Below are positions 43,615 to 53,761 of a stretch of DNA of 64,000 nt, piece by piece. Below the pieces are notes generated by a model that was not told where the DNA came from, ran no database searches, and worked only from the letters and a program-made list of their open reading frames with translations. This DNA is from Panagrolaimus kolymaensis (lineage: Eukaryota; Nematoda; Chromadorea; Rhabditida; Panagrolaimidae). The DNA lies in NCBI GenBank assembly GCA_028622995.1, contig JAJQJQ010000010.1, positions 3,534,001-3,598,000 of the forward strand, written 5' to 3'. The number at the start of each line of letters is the position of its first letter. Position 1 is the first letter of the stretch. A program made the position numbers and the translations under genes.

Positions 43615-44145
43615 TTATTGTCCAGCCAATCGACTTCTTTGATAAGCAGCATATCTGACATCATTAGGATGGTATGGGCTTAAACGAGATTCTCCATCCC
43701 ATTTGAAGATTGTTCGAGTATACCTAAAAATATTGTTTTCCATTGAAGCTTTTATTAAATTAAATGTTGTTTACCATTTGGGCCATTCTTGTGGTGCATA
43801 ACGACCAAGAGTGCCATGAATAAATTTAGTTCCAGGATGAATTCTAGCATATTGGCGCAATTCTTCTGGGTATTCATATGTTTGCCGCTTTTGTACACTC
43901 AAGGCTCCATTTATCAGTGCCACCACTATAAAAACACGGTGATAATTAAATTAGTGATTTAAAAAAAGCAAAAAAAAAACTTCGAAACGAAATCTTAGAA
44001 ATGTTTATAATAATTTTGTTCTTCCTAATAATACAAAAAGGTTTTCTTACAAATTATTGTAACCAATCTTAAAAAAATTACCAAAATCAAAAATTAACTT
44101 ACAAAGGACAAGTAAAAGAAAAATACACTGTTGAAAATATGTCAT
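43615..44145 (-). CDS. small secreted protein, 100 residues, unknown
   Basis: Three exons, 44103-44145, 43775-43925 and 43615-43723, total 303 bases and encode 100 residues plus stop. The start MTYFQQCIFLLLVLLVALIN is a clear signal peptide and is followed by GALSVQKR, a dibasic site a few residues after the likely cleavage point. The mature part is Tyr-, Arg- and Pro-rich (QTYEYPEELRQYARIHPGTK ... DGESRLSPYHPNDVRYAAYQ) and has no cysteine. I do not recognise a family. The dibasic site and aromatic/basic mature chain would fit a processed peptide precursor or a small matrix protein; neither is shown. The 3' end overlaps an AATAAA just after the stop. It converges with the LOTUS-Tudor gene, and a MITE lies about 95 bp upstream of its start. 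Confidence 0.75.
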
Positions 44146-44241
44146 CGAATTGGCGGACGACTGCGGCTAAAAGCAAAAGCGATAAAAAAAATTACTTTCA
44201 GTTTCTCTTGAAAATTTTATATAATTTATTAGCGGATTTAA

Positions 44242-44432
44242 AGGGACATAGCTATTTCATGCCTTTTTTGAAATTTCGTTTGCGGGCACTGCAAGTTACA
44301 CTTGGTAAGGCGCGTGTTTGAATTACCGTGTAAGACAGAAGTGACACGGTAATTCAAACACGCGCCGCCCCAACTGTTCCTATCAGCCCCAGTATCGAAA
44401 TTTTTGAAAAGGCATGAAATAGCTATGTCCCT
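44242..44432. mobile_element. 191-bp nested-palindrome MITE with TTAA flanks
   Basis: Terminal inverted repeats: left AGGGACATAGCTATTTCATG continuing to about 44278; right is its reverse complement ending GCTATGTCCCT at 44432, with a few mismatches over 37 bp. TTAA flanks both ends (44238-44241 and 44433-44436). Inside is a second, perfect 23-bp inverted repeat, 44309-44331 against 44344-44366, with a 12-base loop; it includes CGCGTGTTTGAATTACCGTG. Both ends begin AGGGA next to TTAA, as in the element at 12916-13169. No coding capacity. Confidence 0.88.
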
Positions 44433-45832
44433 TTAAGTTTGAACAAAAAAAACTTTCATTTTTTTTAGCAATTCCGCCTTTTTTTAAAGATTTAGGTTAA
44501 ATCTTAAAACCGCAAAACTCATGGATTTTCGCTTGAGGCTGTAGGATATAATTGCGTAACGGTGAGTTTAACCCTTTTTTTATCAACAAAAAAAAGTTAA
44601 CAAACAGCACAAAAAAACATCGATTGAAACACGAGTTAAAATAAAATCCAGAAAAATAAGCAATCGAAAAATTGAAAATTTCAGAAATCAAATTTAAAAT
44701 TTTAATGTCAAATATTTGATTAACACTTTTTTTAAACTTGCCCTTCGTCGTCTGTTTTCTCATCAAACAGGAACGTTGACCCAGATAAAGATAAGATACT
44801 CGTTGCCTTGAGAATTAAAAAAATTCATCCTAAGAAAAAGTGACTTCCTTTTTTTCCCATAATAAAATAAAATCAAAATCAAAATCAAAACTTGTTCTTC
44901 CAGTTTTTTCAGGAAAATTTATATCCCTTAAAAAACTTAATTAATAAAAAAAAAATTTTATGGTTATTTAAACTTCATTAAATTTCTTAATCAGATTGTC
45001 AAAAAAAGTGGCAACAATTAAATTGATGAGTTATTTACATTATGAATCTAAAAAAAGAAGGCACAAAAAAGTACATAATTTTTAAAGAACCTGATTATAG
45101 AAAATTTGGGAAATAATAGCAAAAAACAAATTGGTAATTATTTTTTTGCAAAAATTGCATGTCCTTGAAAAATTAAGCCTTTTTACCTTGATGAGCATAC
45201 ATTTATTTTTATCACTTTCAACATAAAAAAAATATGCATGAAAAAAATGTCATAAAAAAATTAATGTCACAAAAATTAATGCGATTTATCATAGTTAGCT
45301 TTTTTTTAGAAAGCTATGATCTCTTAGCTTCGCTTTCCTATGAACATAATGATTGAGACCATAACAGTTTTATCCATTCATCCGATCAACATTTATCAAA
45401 CTTGTTTGTTTTAATGGTTGAGGATAGATAGATATTCATCCAACTTCATTTGATAGCAATAGTTGCCTTATTGGCACCACATCACATCACATCGGGACCG
45501 GATTTTGGTTGGATGATATCGATATACATTATTGCGCACATCTGATTTGCCGCCTTGTTGTCATCCACCACACCGCAATCGTTGTTCGTTGCTTTTCTGC
45601 TTTGCTTTCAACATCATTAAAATGAAGAAGATAACAATTATGTAATCAATGAAATATACACCGCCAGCCTGCTGCTACTGGGCAACAGCAGCTAAGCATC
45701 CATCGAAGGAAGGAAAAACGTAAATCTCTGTGTATAATTTCATATACCCCATACTAAATTTCTCTTTTTATAATAAATGGTTTTAAATTTATGTTTAAAT
45801 TAAATTAAATATAGTTTGATCAATAAAAGATC
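44433..45832. other. 1.4-kb intergenic region
   Basis: A+T-rich sequence between the MITE and the secreted-protein pair. A short AAAATC tandem run is at 44870-44890. A less A+T-rich patch at 45470-45720, with CATCACATCACATCGGGACC and GCCAGCCTGCTGCTACTGGG, is probably promoter sequence for the gene at 45833. No ORF is supported. Confidence 0.5.
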
Positions 45833-48020
45833 ATGGGAAGAAGCATAGGTTTATGGACTTTTCCAATATTATTATTTACATTTACTTTAGTTGTTGTTGA
45901 TTGTAAGCTTTAAATTAAATTTATTGGTTATTTCTTTTATTTAATCGATTGATTTAGGTGCGAGTTTATCAAATGTTGTAAATATTGCATGCAGAAGGAA
46001 TCCAAAACTAAGGATTTGTTCTCCAAGTAGGCAATCAAATTCCGCGGAGGATTTTCCAAATTCTGATCCACCTCCTTTACCTCCCATTAGAAAGAGGTCC
46101 AGAGGGAATCCGTTATTATCTGTTAGCAGATTGCCTGGTAATTTAACTCGTTCAGAGTATTTAATTATTAAACAACTTGCTGCTCAAACTAGACGTGTTA
46201 GAAATCCTTTTAGCGATGAAGATAATGTTTTATTGGATCAAGATATAGTAAGTTTTTTCTTCACATTTTCTTTTTTGTTATCACATGTTTTCGCAATTTA
46301 GATTGATTTTAAGAAGGTTGAATTTTCGGGTAATGCAGACCAGCATGGAAAAAAATTGCCTCATGCAGAAAACGAAGAAACTAACTTTAAGAAGGTTGAA
46401 TTTTCTGGAAATGCGGACCAGCATGGAAAAATTTTGCCTAAAGGAGAAAGGGACGAAAATAACTTTTCGAAGGTGGAATTTTTGGGGAATGAAGATCAGA
46501 ATGGAAGAATTTTGCCTGAAGCAGAAAAAACAGAAAATAAAGAAGAAAATGACGAAGATAATTTTTCAAAGGTGAAATTTACGGGTAATGCAGATCAGAA
46601 TGGAAAAGAATTACCTACAACACAAAAGATCGAAAATAAAGAAGAAGAAGGTATCGGTGGTTTAAGCTGGCATAAACAAGATGGTGAAGAAGAGCCCGAT
46701 ACGGTATTAACTCGAGGTGGAAATTTTGCTCACGGCCCTGAAGGTGAAGGTCAATCCAGAGTTGATAAATATTGTGAAAAATATCAAGAAAATTATGCTT
46801 ATTATTGCGCAGATTCAATCGACAAAACTCCAGCTTTAAAATCACATTTAGTTAAATTTTGTCCAAGTTTTGAGGCAAATTGCCCTGAAAAAATTAAGAA
46901 AAAGTAAGCTAAAGTTTTCTATTGTGAAAATAAAGTATAATCTTTTAGACCAACACCATCAAAAACCATATTTATTCCAGAACCTACTGCAGCTATACAG
47001 AATACAAATACAGAAGCATTTCCAGATGTTGCTAATGTGGAACAAGTAAACTTTAAATAATCTTTTTCTATTTATCTCCTTTTATAAATTTAGTCGCCTG
47101 AAGAAATAGCTGCAGAGGATGCCTTAGCAAAATTAAAAAAAGCTCACCCATGTAAACCTAATTGTGATCAAAGAAGATTCAAACATTGCACAGCAGAATG
47201 TAAATGCGATTATTTGTATCCTTATGTTCAACGATTTTGTAATCCTCCTCCCATGCCATTTTTCCTTAACACATGTCGCCTTTGGTATTATAGTTGTCCT
47301 AAATATCAACAATACCATTACTCTTCCCAATTCGTTTATTCAAAAGCAGAAAAAGGAAAAACTATTGGTGGTGCGGCACCTGGAACTACAGGAGTTGGTT
47401 CTCCCGCAGCTGCGGTTTTACCAGGTCCAGCTGGTGGTGTTGGAGGTCTTGGTGGTGTTGGTGGAGGTGGGCCTCTTATTGCAGCTCGTGGTGACTTGAC
47501 AAGACCAGTCAATCCAGAAAGAGCAAAAATTATTGCAACCAATAAACCAACGAATCCTTTTGAAACTATACAACAACAATATTTGGTGGATCAAAACATT
47601 CGACCTAAGTGAGTTTCATAAAAAAAGCATTAAAGGGCAATAAACATGTTATTGTTTTTTAGAGCAAGACAAACAGGTACCGCAGCAGTAGGTGGTGCAG
47701 GGCCAACATTTGGAAGCAGTATCCATGATTTTGATAATTTTTCTGATAGAAGAGGTCAAGTGTTACGTGCTCGTTCTCGTTCACCCTTCTCTAAACCTGG
47801 TTTATGGGAACCCAATCCTGATGATCCTCACAATCGAGATCATGCGAATAAATGGTATTATCGACCATCATCAGTGGGAGCTGATTGGTTGAGTGGACAA
47901 GTAACATGGGGCGCACATTGGGCTGTACCAGCTGCAGGTGTTGGTGGTACTGACGGATTTTCGGCATTGCACTTTCCAACTATTGGAAACTTTCTCAATA
48001 TTGCTGATGATTATGATTGA
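45833..48020 (+). CDS. secreted cysteine-rich protein A with internal repeats (tandem paralogue)
   Basis: Six exons: 45833-45902, 45958-46247, 46302-46903, 46949-47044, 47094-47608 and 47663-48020. The signal peptide is MGRSIGLWTFPILLFTFTL. Exon 3 holds four acidic repeats of the form KVEFSGNADQHGK.LP. Two cysteine domains follow: one with YCEKYQENYAYYC ... KFCPSFEANC, the other with HPCKPNC, HCTAECKCDY, RFCNPPPMPFFLNTC and RLWYYSCPKYQQYHYSSQFV. After that come Gly/Ala-rich sequence and a Trp-rich C-terminal segment (NKWYYRPSSVGADWLSGQV). I do not recognise a named family. The layout suggests a nematode extracellular-matrix or apical-surface protein. The neighbour at 48337 carries the same two Cys domains, so the pair arose by tandem duplication. 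Confidence 0.85.
46302..46620 (+). repeat. four tandem protein repeats of about 26-32 codons
   Basis: Units begin near 46305, 46387, 46465 and 46565, each with F.KVEF.GN.DQ.G..LP followed by an acidic linker of variable length. The first two units are nearly identical at both DNA and protein level, which suggests recent expansion; the fourth is the most diverged (KVKFTGNADQNGKELP). Confidence 0.85.
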
Positions 48021-48336
48021 TTGTTTTTATTTTTTCTGTTGCAATCTCACTCATTTTTTTTGTAAACAATTATTTTTTAAACATAAAACGTGTCTATCTT
48101 AATGAAGTAAAAAATTAATTAAAAACTGATCGATCAGGTGTAATATATGAAGACATTCATGACAAACTAAGTTATTGGTATAATAAATAGAAACCAAAGT
48201 TTTCATCGTCATTCATTTTTTTTTTAAATTTAAGACTAATATTGTGAAAGTATTGTTTTTAAAAGGAGAAAAATACAAAAAACAAAAATAAAAAACGGTT
48301 GTTTTATATTTGATTGATTTTTTTAAAAGAAATGCA

Positions 48337-49478
48337 ATGTCATTTACAATATTATCTGTAATTTTATTTTTTATTTTTTTGTCATGGATTCCATTGAATG
48401 GACTTGAATTGGTAAGATTAATTTATGGTAGCGAAATAGATATATTTATAGTTGTGTTTAGTTTGAATTTTCATCTGCTGAAAAAGCAATCCTTGATGCT
48501 GGCATGAGAAGACCTCCAACACATAAAGATAGTGCTGTGAAATTAGTAAGTTGAAGAAATATAACTATTAATTTCATTCAACTTCGATTTAAGATTAGTT
48601 TCACTGAAGAAGAAGAAGCTGCTTTGGGAGCTGGTTGGTTGGGAGCTAAAACATATGGAAAAGCGGTTTCAAGTAAGCGATCTCGAATACCACCAGAAGA
48701 GTATTGTAATCATTATCGCTCAAATTACGCATATTATTGCATTGAAACTAATTATGGCAATGAGCCATTGATAATGAAAATAGCTGAATTCTGCCCTATT
48801 TATAAATCCAAATGTATGGCTCTTGCAAGAACAGTTGAAAAAGATCCATTTCATGTACTTCAGCAGCGAGTTAGCCCTGACTTTCCCGATGTTCAAAGCA
48901 AAGCAAAAATAGTTGTTGTAAGCCAACCTCAAGATAACTCTGACTTTGAAGATATTTCGAGCAAATCAGAGGGTGATGTTGTAAGTTTTTTTGATGACAT
49001 TAAATTAGCTAGAGAAGATTATTTATAGCATGCCGAAGAACGCCTCGAGGCTTTAAAAAAACGCTTTCCTTGTACACCTAAATGCAACCAACGCATTTTT
49101 CCTCATTGTACTAAAGAATGCAAATGTGATTATGAATATCCACGAGTCCAACGATTCTGCAATCCTCCGCCTCTTCCATTTTTTCTTAATACTTGCCGCT
49201 TATGGTATTATGGATGCCCCAAATATCAACAATACCATTACTCTTCGCAGTTTGTATATTCCAAAGCAAATAAGGGAAAAACTATTGGTGGTGCAGCATC
49301 TGGAACTGCAGGTGTTGGTTCACCAGCTGCAGCAGTTGCGCCTGTAGCAACAAGCGGTTTCGATAGTGGAAATAGTTTTGGCGGTGCAGGAGGTTTGGGT
49401 GGCGGATTTTCATCATCATCAGGTGTTTCAACGCCATTTGGTGGCTTTGGAATGGGTTCTTCATTTGGAGTTGGTTAA
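48337..49478 (+). CDS. secreted cysteine-rich protein B (tandem paralogue)
   Basis: Four exons: 48337-48411, 48462-48545, 48594-48980 and 49029-49478. The signal peptide is MSFTILSVILFFIFLSWIPL. It shares both cysteine domains with the upstream gene: YCNHYRSNYAYYCIET ... EFCPIYKSKC, and FPCTPKC, HCTKECKCDY, RFCNPPPLPFFLNTC and RLWYYGCPKYQQYHYSSQFV. The C-terminus is Gly/Ser/Ala-rich and ends SSFGVG. It lacks the acidic repeats and the Trp-rich tail of protein A. Exon 3 uses an AAG acceptor (GATTTAAG); the nearby TAG would put a stop in frame. The gene starts 316 bp after the stop of protein A, on the same strand. Confidence 0.83.
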
Positions 49479-50254
49479 ATCGTTTGCAATATGTTTATTT
49501 TCATAATAAGTTTCGGTTAATTTTACAATATCTCTGAACTCATACATATTTTCAAATAATGCTAAAAGTAATAAACGAAGTAATAAATTTTGGCCCTTTA
49601 AAAAGTAGTGTAACAAGTTTTAAACCAATTCAGGCATTAATTTAAAAACGCTTTAATGAACCAACAGCTTTCATTTCATGATGGTTACCGCATTCCCTGT
49701 TGTAAAAAAAGCTCACAACATTCATTATTAAGTCGAATGTCGAGGCATATGATAAAAGATTGGAAAAAGGTGGTTTTAATAGTTACCATACATATAGTCT
49801 CCAATAAAGCAAACTTGGGATTAACTTACGAAACCTATATATCGACGAGCTTATATTGCTGGTTAACGACCTATATAACGCACCAAAAAGTGTTTCTTTA
49901 GATTACTAATTTTTTTACCATTAGAAACATCAATGCAATATTTCTAACTTTCATTATCAAGAATTCAAACCTCCAAATGCACAATAGCATATGTACATAT
50001 GTGTATTCTCTCAATTAATGCAATAATTAACGAAAAATAAGACAAAAACACATCGAAAGAATATTATTAAACTATAACAATCACATACATACACAGTTTA
50101 TTAAAGTATAAAATGCATTTATTATTATATTATTAACAGAAAGCAAATAAAATGCATAGAAAAACTTATAAAAATTATTACAAAAAAGTTAACAAAAAAA
50201 GCAACAAAACGAATAACATAAAAAAAAGTAATGAAGCTACAAATTAACAAAGAA
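49479..50254. other. convergent 3' intergenic region
   Basis: About 780 bp between the stop of secreted protein B and the stop of the CCCH gene. It holds both 3' UTRs; AATAAA-like words occur near 49570 and 49804. A frame at 49656-49901 has no recognisable domain and is not called. Confidence 0.5.
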
Positions 50255-50843
50255 TTACAAAACAGAGTTACGGAAAAGAGTGTATTGTGGACCGAAGTTG
50301 ATGACAAACTCTGTGAAGTTGACGTTGCTGCTGCTTTCTTCACGAAAAACATTCATAGTATTACCCCATGTATTTAAGTTGGTTGGAAGACTTTGAACAA
50401 ATTGAGGAATACGTTGAACATTCATAGATGGATTGAATAATCGAGGAGAATGTTGAGCTTGATGAGGATAATCACGATGGATAAACTGACAACGAGGACC
50501 ATATTGGCATCGACCATCAGCAGCAAAATTACGACAAAGAACAGTCTTGCTTTTTGCATTAGGCTAAAATGAAAATATGCATACATAAATATCAACAAAA
50601 AAGATAATCCAAAGAACTTACAGGTGGAGCGAGATTCAATTCAGCAGCTGAATGAGCAAATCGACAACCAGTACCATAAACGCATGATCCCATTTCACGA
50701 AAAGACTTGCATAAACGTGTTTTGAAAGCTAACTTTCTTCGGCGAGAGCGTGAATATTCAGCGCGATCATCATCAGAAAGCGATTGCCATAGATCCTTTG
50801 GTAAAACGAGATCAGGACCAGAACTTTGAGTTGGTGAAAACAT
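50255..50843 (-). CDS. tandem CCCH zinc-finger RNA-binding protein (TIS11/POS-1/OMA type)
   Basis: Two coding exons, about 50627-50843 and 50255-50563. The start [15 protein letters not shown] has an in-frame TGA upstream in the 5' UTR exon and sits one base after a TTTTAG acceptor. Finger 1 is [20 protein letters not shown] followed by RFAH; finger 2 is [20 protein letters not shown] followed by QFIH. Both fit C-X8-C-X5-C-X3-H. The C-terminus is Asn/Ser/Phe-rich and ends RNSVL-stop. In C. elegans, close relatives (POS-1, MEX-1/5/6, OMA-1/2, PIE-1) bind AU-rich 3' UTRs in oocytes and early embryos. The small size, about 175 residues, and two-finger layout fit that group. The orthologue is not assigned. 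Confidence 0.88.
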
Positions 50844-50894
50844 GCTAAAAGATAAACAACATAAATTATTGTTAAAACATAATATAAACTTACC

Positions 50895-51098
50895 TTAGAT
50901 AGCTTCAGAAAAAGAATTTGAAACAGAATCAAGAGTTGTCGCAGACGCAAAGCGAATGAAAGCCAATGAATGACGTTTGTAAAAATGATTATCATGAAAA
51001 ACAATGCCTTCTTTGGTTTTTGGACACATTAATCTTAAACATGCTCCAAAGGCAAACTTGATACATCTTTCAGCAATCATTGAAGCGACGGCTATCAT
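50895..51098 (-). other. 5' UTR exon of the CCCH gene with a 67-codon upstream ORF
   Basis: Upstream of the CCCH start an exon ends in GCTATCTAAG|GTAAGT at about 50894 and can be spliced to the TTTTAG|C acceptor just before the CCCH ATG. It carries an ORF beginning MIAVASMIAERCIKFAF that stops (TAA) one base before the donor. If this exon is in the mature mRNA, the uORF would precede the main start; if the gene is trans-spliced at the TTTTAG, the uORF is removed. No similarity recognised. Confidence 0.45.
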
Positions 51099-51117
51099 TT
51101 TTCAAAGGAAACGTTTC

Positions 51118-51131
51118 TTTTTTTGGCGCCA
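51118..51131. promoter_or_regulatory. E2F-like site
   Basis: TTTTTTTGGCGCCATTTTT is a near-palindromic match to the E2F consensus TTTSGCGC, about 20 bp upstream of the CCCH 5' exon. In C. elegans EFL-1/DPL-1 drives germline and oogenesis genes, so the site fits a maternal CCCH gene. Motif-based only. Confidence 0.45.
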
Positions 51132-51533
51132 TTTTTCATTTGCGCACTAAAACGAAAATCCCTGTAAGAAATTTTGCATGGAATAAATGACTTTAAAATT
51201 AATAATTTCCTATTTGCTTTCCAAAATTGCTTATTATATCTATAGTTGCTATTAAAGCTAAGAGGTCATAATCGAATTGTTATAAAAAATCCAGTTTACT
51301 TTGATCATTGTGGTTTTTAAATTAGTTGGCGCATAACTTTTTTTTATTTATCCTATAAATGTAAACTTTTTGCTCCTTCCTATTAGTGATTCCTTTATTG
51401 TTTTTGTTTTGCTTTTTAATTTATACATAGACTTTGTTCTTTGAATTAACTGTGTGTAAAGAACCTGAATCTCCAAAATGAGGAGGGCGTAATTTGCTTT
51501 ATTTTTTAAAGTTTTAAGAATGCACAAACTGGA

Positions 51534-52605
51534 TTATTTTACCACAACTACTCCATTGGTATGTCGTTTTGTTTCTGGTGGTATTGCAGGTGATCGGCTC
51601 ATTTGTATTATCTTTGATCTTCCAAAATTGATTACATATTTCCTTAATTCTTTTTGAGTAAAAATAAATATCAAAGTATTGATTATTCCTTTGTTCATGT
51701 TCATAACAAAAAATATGAATGAATTTATTTGTGGGTTAATGATGACGTAAATATCCGGGGCGGTAAATAGAATAAGCTCATTAAAAGTTATAAGAATAAT
51801 TGTTATTGTCATGCGGTATAGCTTTTGCTTTTGTTTTACCGAATATAGAGCTGTAGTATGCATTATCTAAAGCGGAAATAACTTAATAGTACAGTTTTAA
51901 AATATTTTTAAAATTATTTTTACTCTTCGTAAACAAATTATTATTGGAATATAAAGTAATGCAGAAATTATTGATGAAAGCACTCGAATAACTCTAAGAA
52001 TCACTGCCATTTCTATTGTTACAGATTGTTGAAGGTTGCAAAGGCCATAAACTAAATCCGTTGCATGTAGTGAACCGAATAATGAAGCAATGTAACAAGG
52101 AATAATAGCAACGATTACGGTACTACTTAGAAAAAGTGAATAATGCCATTTGAGATTAAAATACCAACCAGGGAATGTTACTGATAAAAGCCTATCCATG
52201 GCATTGGCTAATGAAATCAACCCCATTATTGGAGTTATAACAACAAAGAATTGTGAATGAATTCTCCAAAAACAATACCATCGAGTTCGCCATGGAAGCC
52301 CTAAAAATATTTATCTCAAATTTTAATTCTTTACATTCAAACTAACATTGTTCTGTTTCATATAAATAAAAACTATTGACACCTGCTAGGATATAAGCGA
52401 CACCAAAAATAGCATCAAAAAACATGTTCACAGCAAAAAGAAGAAATTCTTTTTGAGCTGAGAGAGATCGAACTTTGATAATTAAAAATCCTAAGGCTGT
52501 ATTGCAAACAAAAATAATACTACCTTCAATTACACAAAAATATGAAGATACCATATCAATGGTTTCTGTGGAACGATTAGAATATACGACATTTTCTTCT
52601 GCCAT
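51534..52605 (-). CDS. seven-TM chemoreceptor-type GPCR, Srsx-like
   Basis: Three exons: about 52348-52605, about 51951-52300 and 51534-51868. The start MAEENVVYSNRSTETIDM has NRS near the N-terminus. TM segments include SIIFVCNTALGFLIIKV, LLFAVNMFFDAIFGVAYILA, FFVVITPIMGLISLANAMDR (TM3 with a DRLLSV motif in the DRY position), YSLFLSSTVIVAIIPCYIA and LRVIRVLSSIISALLYIPI. After an intron come TIIILITFNELILFTA and a TM7 with NMNKGIINTLIFIF. A Ser/Arg-rich tail ends VVVVK-stop. The spacing and LAN..DR motif fit the nematode Srsx/Srx-type receptors. The ligand is unknown. Confidence 0.8.
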
Positions 52606-52862
52606 GTTTTTGATATGTAAAAATCAAATGCATTTATTCATTTTTCCTTGGCTTTTTTATGTAAAATTTTTTCTTTTCTTTTACCAAAATTGGAATGTCA
52701 AAGATTGCTAAAAATCTTTTTTTTCAATGGAATTTGTTTTTTGTACCTTTGTCTATTTGTAAACCTTGAATAACTTGATTAGTGAGAGTCAAATGTTAAC
52801 CATTTTTATTCACTCATATTTAAAGAATGTTTTTTGTTTATTTGGCTTAATTTACTTTTTAT

Positions 52863-52880
52863 TGTGTGTGTGTGTGTGTG
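52863..52880. repeat. (GT)n microsatellite
   Basis: Nine TG units in the spacer between the GPCR and the two-TM gene. Confidence 0.9.
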
Positions 52881-52912
52881 CTTTACTTAATTTATGAAGC
52901 CTTTATTCATAT

Positions 52913-53620
52913 TTATGCGAGAATGGCAATTGCATTTAAAACTTTTCCTTTTTGTAAATTAGTTGGACTTGTTACGTCATCATTACTGCTTTCTGTTTTT
53001 CGTTTACTTATTATAGAGCGTTTTTGTTTTGACATAGCTCGCGGTATAACTTTTACACCACAAATCACAACATCCGTATCTGGTTCGCCCACATATATTC
53101 TGTCAAAAAAGAAGCGGTAAAAATAAATTGAATTAATAAAAGAAAATGACGAACTTTGATTTTTTATATGTTTCATCTTCCATGGCTTGATGATATTTTT
53201 CGCATGCATTATTACAACATAGCGTTGCCAATAATATTAAAATAGGTAATAAAATAATTGCAATAAGTACGACAAAACCTAAAAAAGAAGAGATTAATTT
53301 CTTGGAATGAAAATAATCACTACTACAAAGAAAAAATATGTATGTGATGTTGTGTTTTTACCTTCATTTAGTTCACATTGGCATGACATTTTAATAAGTC
53401 TATAAATAATTGATATACTTAAAAATATGCTTGTAGCAACAATAGACAATGCACATGCAGCTGAAAACACCATTAGAGTCCATTTCAACATTAACATTAA
53501 AAATATTAAAATTCGTGACCCTATAAATGAAAAACAAAATTTTATTGGATGTTCGTCAGCATCTTTTTCTATTGCCGTTTCCTCTCCATCTGCCTCAGTT
53601 TCATTCTTGAAGTTGTCCAT
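52913..53620 (-). CDS. two-transmembrane protein, possible C-terminal part of the pseudokinase gene
   Basis: Three exons: about 53361-53620, about 53165-53279 and 52913-53101. From the Met at 53620 it reads MDNFKNETEADGEETAIEKD, then TM1 (SRILIFLMLMLKWTLMVFSA extending to FLSISIIYRL), a Cys-rich turn KMSCQCELNEG, then TM2 (VVLIAIILLPILILLATLCC) and a basic tail with KQKRSIISKRK, ending AILA-stop. I recognise no family. The same frame stays open about 45 codons upstream of the first Met, and that stretch (NDDKEKKEEETK...NNHHHPRNSR) looks coding. It can be joined to the kinase gene's last exon through a 51-nt intron; see the findings. As a separate gene it starts 142 bp after the kinase stop, a spacing that also fits a nematode operon. 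Confidence 0.6.
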
Positions 53621-53761
53621 TTCAATTACGGTTGTTCCGCGTTTAGGTAATGCACGAGAATTACGAGGATGGTGATGGTTATTTAATAATAATAATTTTG
53701 TTTCCTCTTCTTTTTTTTCTTTGTCGTCATTTCTTAAATTAATATTTTTTACTTGATTTGT

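Noticed and set aside
47336..47542. Pro/Ala-rich antisense ORF in secreted protein A
   Set aside because: It is the complement of the Gly/Ala-rich sense region in an exon with clear frame and splice sites.
49656..49901. 81-codon plus-strand ORF downstream of secreted protein B
   Set aside because: No signal peptide, domain or repeat; lies in a 3' UTR-like region between convergent genes.
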